From Bacteroidota bacterium (GTDB lineage: Bacteria > Bacteroidota > Bacteroidia > Chitinophagales > Chitinophagaceae): a DNA stretch of 64,000 bases. The translations under genes and the position numbers were made by a program. Position 1 is the stretch's first letter. Every line of letters starts with the position of its first letter. The DNA lies in the NCBI GenBank assembly GCA_016866355.1, contig VGMN01000006.1:1-64000 (forward strand). Reading direction: 5' to 3'. Below are positions 59,387 through 64,000 of the stretch, one piece after another. The notes under the pieces are model-generated. The model did no database searches, was not told where the DNA came from, and was given only the letters and a program-made list of their open reading frames with translations.

Positions 59387-61303
59387 CTATGCCAGCACCA
59401 AACCAGCCAAGGGTGGTAAATCAACTTGAATGCTAACCTGCTTTTGCTTTCGGTCAATCCATTTAGACAGTACCTCCTGTTGAGGCATAAAACCACTTCC
59501 ACCCCACGCTGTTTGATCGCTATTAAATAGTACTCTCCATTTTAATTTACCCTGCAGATTCACTGACCAATTAGATCTGGCCACAGGTGTCATATTTAAT
59601 ACAACTATCACGGACTTCCCCTTTTTATCAATCCGTTGGTAGGCTACCACTGATTCTTCTCTATGAGATAGGTCTAACCAGCGAAATCCTGCTGGAGAAA
59701 ATTGCTGTTCATACAAAGCCGGTGTAGTTTTTAATAAATGATTAAGTGCGGCTAAACAAGCACGTAACCCTGCATGAATGGGAAACTGCAGCAATGACCA
59801 TTGAAGTTCTGTTCTAAAATCCCATTCAGCAGTCTGGCCAAATTCACCACCCATAAAAAGCAGCTTAGCCCCGGGATGCGTCCACATATAGGTGTAAAGC
59901 AATCGTAGATTGGCAAATTTCTGCCATTCATCGCCAGGCATTTTATAGAGTAAGGGACTTTTTCCGTGCACCACTTCGTCATGACTGAGCGGAAGCATAA
60001 AATTTTCGTCATAGAAGTACATCATACTAAACGAAAATTTATCCTGTAAATGTTTACGGTAAAGCGGATCCGCTTTATAATAGCTCAGCGTATCGTGCAT
60101 CCACCCCATCATCCATTTCATACCAAATCCAATTCCATTTTGGTTGGTGGGCCAAGAGATGCCAGGCCAATCTGTAGCTTCTTCGGCAATGGTTTGTACG
60201 GCTGGAAAATCACGATATATTGTTTCATTTAACAGCTTCAAAAAAGAAATAGCCTCTAAATTTCCATCTCCCCCAAATTGATTGGGTTCCCATTGACCCT
60301 CCTTACGAGAATAATTCAATTTAAGCATAGAGGAAACAGCATCGACACGTATACCATCGGCATGAAAGTAGTTGAGCCAAAAGTGAGCATTACTAATAAG
60401 AAAAGAACGAACCTCTCCCCTCCCATAATTAAAAATGTAACTATTCCAGTCAGGATGAAAACCCTTACGCATGTCAGCATATTCATATGTATGGGCACCA
60501 TCAAAAAGATGAAGCCCATGCGCATCATGTGGAAAATGAGAAGGAACCCAATCTAAAATAACTCCAATATTTGCTTGGTGTAATTGGTCAATTAGGTACA
60601 TCAATCCCTGGGGTTGGCCAAAACGAGAGGTGGGTGCATAATAGCCCGTGCACTGGTAACCCCAACTTCCATCATAGGGAAATTCCATAACAGGCATAAA
60701 CTCAACATGGGTAAAGCCCATTTCTAAAAGGTAGGGAACAAGTTGTGAGGCAATCACCTCGTATGAATTAAAACGCTCCTGATCCATTGCATCGGGACGT
60801 TGCCAACTCCCTAAGTGCATTTCATATATACTCCAGGGAGCCTCCAATGAATTTTTCTTTTTACGTTGGCGCATCCACTTTTGATCACCCCAATCATACG
60901 CAAGCTGCCAGGTAATAGATGCAGTATGAGGTCGTTTCTCCCAAAAATTAGCAAAGGGATCACCTTTTATGTGAACTGTTTCTTTATACCCAACAATATG
61001 ATATTTGTAGACTTCGCCTATAGATAAGTAAGGAATAAACCCTTCCCAAATACCACTTTTATCCCATCGTGGATAAAGTGTATGTTTAGATGCGTCCCAG
61101 TGATTAAAATTGCCAATAACCGATACAACAGTGGCATGTGGGGCCCAAACACTAAAGTAGATACCTTGGGTGTTATCAATTTCTACAGCATGATTACCAA
61201 ACTTCTCATATAACCTACAATGGGTGCCATTTTGAAAATCACGAATATCATGATCAGCAAAAAGAGAAAAACTCCAGACATGCGGAATATAAGCACCAGT
61301 CAT
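59387..61303 (-). CDS. glgB: 1,4-alpha-glucan branching enzyme
   Basis: A 638-residue GH13 enzyme that creates alpha-1,6 branches in glycogen. The N-terminal CBM48-like domain (YFSVWAPHATVVSVIGNFNHWD) precedes the catalytic barrel: DWVPSHFPHDAHGL, the nucleophile in DGIRVDAVSSML (Asp), acid/base in TIAEEATDWPG (Glu) and LPLSHDEVVHGK. The ATG at 61303 is used; the longer frame starts at a TTG at 61312, immediately after the amylase stop. It is the last gene of a three-gene run with the alpha-amylase and the MFS transporter, on the minus strand. Confidence 0.94.
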   Translation of the reverse strand: MTGAYIPHVWSFSLFADHDIRDFQNGTHCRLYEKFGNHAVEIDNTQGIYFSVWAPHATVVSVIGNFNHWDASKHTLYPRWDKSGIWEGFIPYLSIGEVYKYHIVGYKETVHIKGDPFANFWEKRPHTASITWQLAYDWGDQKWMRQRKKKNSLEAPWSIYEMHLGSWQRPDAMDQERFNSYEVIASQLVPYLLEMGFTHVEFMPVMEFPYDGSWGYQCTGYYAPTSRFGQPQGLMYLIDQLHQANIGVILDWVPSHFPHDAHGLHLFDGAHTYEYADMRKGFHPDWNSYIFNYGRGEVRSFLISNAHFWLNYFHADGIRVDAVSSMLKLNYSRKEGQWEPNQFGGDGNLEAISFLKLLNETIYRDFPAVQTIAEEATDWPGISWPTNQNGIGFGMKWMMGWMHDTLSYYKADPLYRKHLQDKFSFSMMYFYDENFMLPLSHDEVVHGKSPLLYKMPGDEWQKFANLRLLYTYMWTHPGAKLLFMGGEFGQTAEWDFRTELQWSLLQFPIHAGLRACLAALNHLLKTTPALYEQQFSPAGFRWLDLSHREESVVAYQRIDKKGKSVIVVLNMTPVARSNWSVNLQGKLKWRVLFNSDQTAWGGSGFMPQQEVLSKWIDRKQKQVSIQVDLPPLAGLVLA

Positions 61304-61312
61304 GAATACCAA

Positions 61313-63190
61313 TTATTGTAATAGCTCTAACACAAGACTCTCTCCAGGTTTTATTGAAAAATCAGCCAACCGGCTCAATTGACCAGTTACTACATCTCTC
61401 ACACGTCCGTATCCGTCCACTCGCTCTTTATAGATTGACCAATCTGGCTTTATAGGCTGTTTACCAGTATGCGCAATAACTAATACTGTCTGCTTGGAGT
61501 CATACCTAAAATAGAGATACAAACCATCACGTGGAATAAATTGCATTAATCGTCCTGTTGTCAATGCAGTGGAGGATTTTCTGAAATTGGCCAAACGACT
61601 AACATAGGTAAACGCCGAGTCTTGTAATCCCGTACGTCCTTCTTTTAAAAATCGGTTAGTGCGCAACGGATCTTCAGACCAACCACCTGGAAAATCCTCT
61701 CTAACGGTGGCGTCTGTATTAACCTTATAATTTTTCATCAATACCTCCGTACCATAATATAATTGTGGCATTCCGCGAAGCGTAAATAACCAATTCATGG
61801 TCATTTTCAGTTTACTCCAATCTTCTCCCAAGACAGAAAAGACTCGATCCATATCGTGGTTATCCAAGAAAATACAATTCTTAGTGGGATCTGCATATAA
61901 AACGTCTTGCGCAAGTGAATTATACAATTTAATAACTCCGGAAGACCATCCTATTTCTTCTTTTGCGGCACTAATCATTGCAAAACAAGTTTGAAAATCC
62001 AGCATGCCCTCTGCATTATGCGCAAATGGTGTTTTAATAGTATTTCTTGTAAAATAAGCATTGGCCAAAGGAGTGGTAACCCAACTCTCTCCGAATATGG
62101 TCAATGATGGAAATTCACGCGTAAGTGCACTATTAATTTCGTTTAAAAATTCCTCCTCGTTGTATTTGTAAGTATCTACACGCCATCCGTCAAGCCCGAA
62201 TTCTTCTGTTGCCCAAATAGCATATTGTATTAAAAAGCGAGCCACATCTTTATTACGCTGATTCAAATCAGGCAGATGCGGGGTAAACCAACCATCCAGC
62301 ATTTGTCGTTTGTCTTGCATTGAGGCATAGGGATCAAAGAAAACCTCTTCGCGATGATGAGGTGGATTTTTCCCTTGTGAACTGTTGATCCAATCAGCAG
62401 CAGGTGGGTCCTGTGCTATCCAATGATAATTACCAATATGATTATAAATGGCATCCTGGATTATTTTCATTCCTCTACTTTGCGCAGCTTGGCAAAGTTC
62501 TTTGTAAGCTAGGTTTCCACCCAGCCGCTGATCTACTTGGTAATGATCGGTAAACCAGTATCCATGGTATCCCGCAACCTGATTACCCCATTCATTCATT
62601 CTGGGCATATCATTTTCATTAACGGGTGTAAGCCAAAGTGTGGTAACACCCAGACTCTCTAAATAGGACAAACGATCTCCCACTCCTTTCAAATCACCGC
62701 CATGTCTAGAAAACTTATTATTTCTATCACAAACAGTATCCCGATATGACCTTACCACATCATTAGAAACATCTCCGTTCGCAAACCGGTCTGTCATGAT
62801 TAAATAAATAAAATCACTCGTATTCACTCCTTTCACCCTAGTAATTCCATTCTGTGTAGATCGCTGTTTGAGTTGATAGGTAAGTTTCAACGTGGCTTTA
62901 CCTGGAGATTTTAGTTCAATAAAAAATTGACCAGGCTTTGTAGCAGCAGTTACTAATAAATCAAGTAAAAGATAATTTTTACTAGCAGTTTTTCTGATGC
63001 GCTCTACTCGAATCCCTGGATGTTGGATAGAAACACCAGAATAGGTCCCAACATCGGCGCCTCTTATGATTAAGTTTAAGTGCTGATCAGCAAAACCAGT
63101 CCACCAATGCGTAGGATATACTACTGGCTGTGCTATTGATGCATGAAAAGCGACTACTTGAAAAATGAAAAGAAATAAAAAACGTTGCAT
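61313..63190 (-). CDS. Exported alpha-amylase family glycosyl hydrolase with cyclomaltodextrinase N-terminal domain
   Basis: A 625-residue secreted or periplasmic GH13 enzyme. After a signal peptide (FLFLFIFQVVAFHASIAQP) comes a beta-rich N-terminal domain (VYPTHWWTGFADQHLNLIIR) of the cyclomaltodextrinase/neopullulanase type. The catalytic sites are GWRVDTYKYN (Asp nucleophile), FGESWV (Glu acid/base) and FLDNHDMDR (stabilising Asp). It resembles SusA-like enzymes that break maltodextrins and cyclodextrins into maltose and short oligomers. It is flanked by an MFS transporter (12 bases upstream) and glgB, forming an alpha-glucan operon. Confidence 0.92.
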   Translation of the reverse strand: MQRFLFLFIFQVVAFHASIAQPVVYPTHWWTGFADQHLNLIIRGADVGTYSGVSIQHPGIRVERIRKTASKNYLLLDLLVTAATKPGQFFIELKSPGKATLKLTYQLKQRSTQNGITRVKGVNTSDFIYLIMTDRFANGDVSNDVVRSYRDTVCDRNNKFSRHGGDLKGVGDRLSYLESLGVTTLWLTPVNENDMPRMNEWGNQVAGYHGYWFTDHYQVDQRLGGNLAYKELCQAAQSRGMKIIQDAIYNHIGNYHWIAQDPPAADWINSSQGKNPPHHREEVFFDPYASMQDKRQMLDGWFTPHLPDLNQRNKDVARFLIQYAIWATEEFGLDGWRVDTYKYNEEEFLNEINSALTREFPSLTIFGESWVTTPLANAYFTRNTIKTPFAHNAEGMLDFQTCFAMISAAKEEIGWSSGVIKLYNSLAQDVLYADPTKNCIFLDNHDMDRVFSVLGEDWSKLKMTMNWLFTLRGMPQLYYGTEVLMKNYKVNTDATVREDFPGGWSEDPLRTNRFLKEGRTGLQDSAFTYVSRLANFRKSSTALTTGRLMQFIPRDGLYLYFRYDSKQTVLVIAHTGKQPIKPDWSIYKERVDGYGRVRDVVTGQLSRLADFSIKPGESLVLELLQ

Positions 63191-63202
63191 ACTACTTTAT
63201 GT

Positions 63203-64000
63203 TTAAGGTTTACGCTCACGAACAAAAATTAAACAAGTTAGGGAAGCTAATAGCAAAAGTACTCCGCCAATGAGAACAGCCATTAATCGGTCATTTGCCA
63301 AAAAATTTTCCATGATATACCCAAAAGTTAAGGCAGCTATTATCTCTGGTAAAACAATAAAAAAATTAAAAATCCCCATGTAAATACCCATTTTTTCTTG
63401 CGGCAATACACCTGCCAAAAGTGAATAAGGCATTGACAGTATAGAGGCCCAGGCAATCCCCACTAAACCCATAGAAACATAAAGCCAAATTGGCGATTGG
63501 ATAAAATGTACGGAGACCAAACCAAGTCCACCTAGTAATAAACAAAGAGAATGTGTCCATTTCTTACCCAACTTAGTAACCCAAAACGGAATTGTAAAAG
63601 AGAAAGCGAATGTTACCAGGTTTAGAATTGCGGAGGTGGCATTTGCAAATTCTAACCCTTGTGTATATCGGTCACTATTAGTAATGGGGTCTCCTCCAAA
63701 AATTGTACTAGCAACTCCTGTACTATAGTAGAACCACATAAGAAATAATCCCGGCCAAGTCAAAAACTGAACCAGCGCAAGTCTTTTCATTGCATCTGGC
63801 ATTTGCGTAATGGCAAGTAATACCTCCTTCCACCCAGGAATAGTTGATTGTCGTTTATTTTTCCAATCGGGGTCTGAAGGAGGATATTCACGGCTTTTAA
63901 AAACGGTGTATAAAACCGCAAAAAGAAACACAGCAGAACCGATATAAAATGACCACATGATATTTTGGGGAATCCCTCCGGCTCCTATTTCGCGTGAAAC
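63203..64000 (-). CDS. MFS transporter (maltose/maltodextrin type), 5'-truncated
   Basis: The C-terminal 265 residues or so of a major facilitator transporter. The frame stays open to the window edge (VSREIGAGGIPQNI before the internal Met at 63958), so that Met is not the start. About seven transmembrane helices are visible, including PGLFLMWFYYSTGVASTIFG, FAFSFTIPFWVTKLGKKW and MPYSLLAGVLPQEKMGIYMG; the last resembles the SLC45-like disaccharide symporter branch. Position before a secreted amylase and glgB suggests uptake of maltose or maltodextrin. Termini and substrate are unconfirmed. Confidence 0.85.
   Translation of the reverse strand, partial: VSREIGAGGIPQNIMWSFYIGSAVFLFAVLYTVFKSREYPPSDPDWKNKRQSTIPGWKEVLLAITQMPDAMKRLALVQFLTWPGLFLMWFYYSTGVASTIFGGDPITNSDRYTQGLEFANATSAILNLVTFAFSFTIPFWVTKLGKKWTHSLCLLLGGLGLVSVHFIQSPIWLYVSMGLVGIAWASILSMPYSLLAGVLPQEKMGIYMGIFNFFIVLPEIIAALTFGYIMENFLANDRLMAVLIGGVLLLLASLTCLIFVRERKP

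Noticed and set aside
1-64000. Mobile elements, prophage, tRNA or rRNA genes, toxin-antitoxin or restriction systems
   Set aside because: Scanning both strands showed no transposase, integrase, phage structural gene, inverted terminal repeats, tRNA-like cloverleaf or such gene pairs.

Overview
The window is a gene-dense, AT-rich chromosomal segment of a member of the Bacteroidota, most likely of the Chitinophagaceae (compare Sediminibacterium and relatives). The phylum call rests on several signs: a PorP/SprF plus type B C-terminal-signal protein pair of the type IX secretion/gliding system, a 291-residue primary sigma factor lacking region 1.1, Bacteroidota-restricted families (DUF2141, DUF1599, DUF3822, DUF4249, BT_3928-like), near absence of Shine-Dalgarno sequences, and many copies of the Bacteroidota -7 promoter element TAnnTTTG. 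The family-level call is inference. I saw no tRNA or rRNA genes, insertion sequences, prophage, CRISPR array or compositional island, so this reads as core genome.

Layout. 1-3.1 kb: the end of a dipeptide epimerase, a UbiD decarboxylase and a DUF2141 protein, closed by a terminator shared with ndk. 3.1-8 kb: ndk, an NrnA-type DHH phosphoesterase, an FKBP lipoprotein, folP, a duplicated DUF1599 protein and a DoxX/MauE-like membrane protein. 8-13.6 kb: DUF721 and recF, then pdhA, a TPR protein, a LutA-like Fe-S protein, an EVE protein and a saccharopine-dehydrogenase-like enzyme. 13.7-23.3 kb: gyrA, a TPR protein, serA, a class C serine hydrolase, a membrane pyrophosphatase and an orphan BlaI regulator. 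23.3-30.2 kb: a PorP/SprF protein and its 1937-residue multi-repeat partner. 30.4-35.4 kb: an HMA-like protein, pyrE, a Nudix hydrolase, coaD, pyrB, pyrR and 1-pyrroline-5-carboxylate dehydrogenase. 35.5-38.2 kb: prfB with its programmed frameshift, an Smr protein, the RNase P RNA and a 56-codon gene. 38.2-48.1 kb: an amino-acid permease, a polyprenyl synthase, RNase R, lpxK, rsmD, DUF3822, a MATE transporter, folB and trxB. 48.1-57.5 kb: DUF4249, the primary sigma factor, lgt, a bacilliredoxin, cytochrome c with a sorbosone-dehydrogenase-like protein, arginine decarboxylase, dnaK and GtrA. 57.6-64 kb: argS, then a glgB / periplasmic alpha-amylase / MFS transporter maltodextrin operon running off the window edge.

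How the genes work together. Much of the window is housekeeping information processing (gyrA, recF, the sigma factor, prfB, rnpB, rnr, rsmD, argS, dnaK) and biosynthesis: pyrimidines (pyrB, pyrE, pyrR), folate (folP, folB), serine, CoA, lipid A, isoprenoid chains and agmatine. Two envelope or nutrient modules stand out. One is the secreted repeat protein with its PorP/SprF partner; the other is the alpha-glucan operon, which would cleave maltodextrin outside the cytoplasm, import the products and branch glycogen.

The most informative observations are these. prfB has an intact +1 frameshift site with a strong internal Shine-Dalgarno sequence. A perfect TAnnTTTG box ends exactly 4 nt before the ATG of three genes, with further near cases, suggesting leaderless mRNAs; the RNase P RNA promoter provides an internal calibration. 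A 56-codon gene lies between rnpB and the permease. An intrinsic terminator near 51.8 kb faces the plus strand with no plus-strand gene upstream. I did not find a convincing new multi-gene system.
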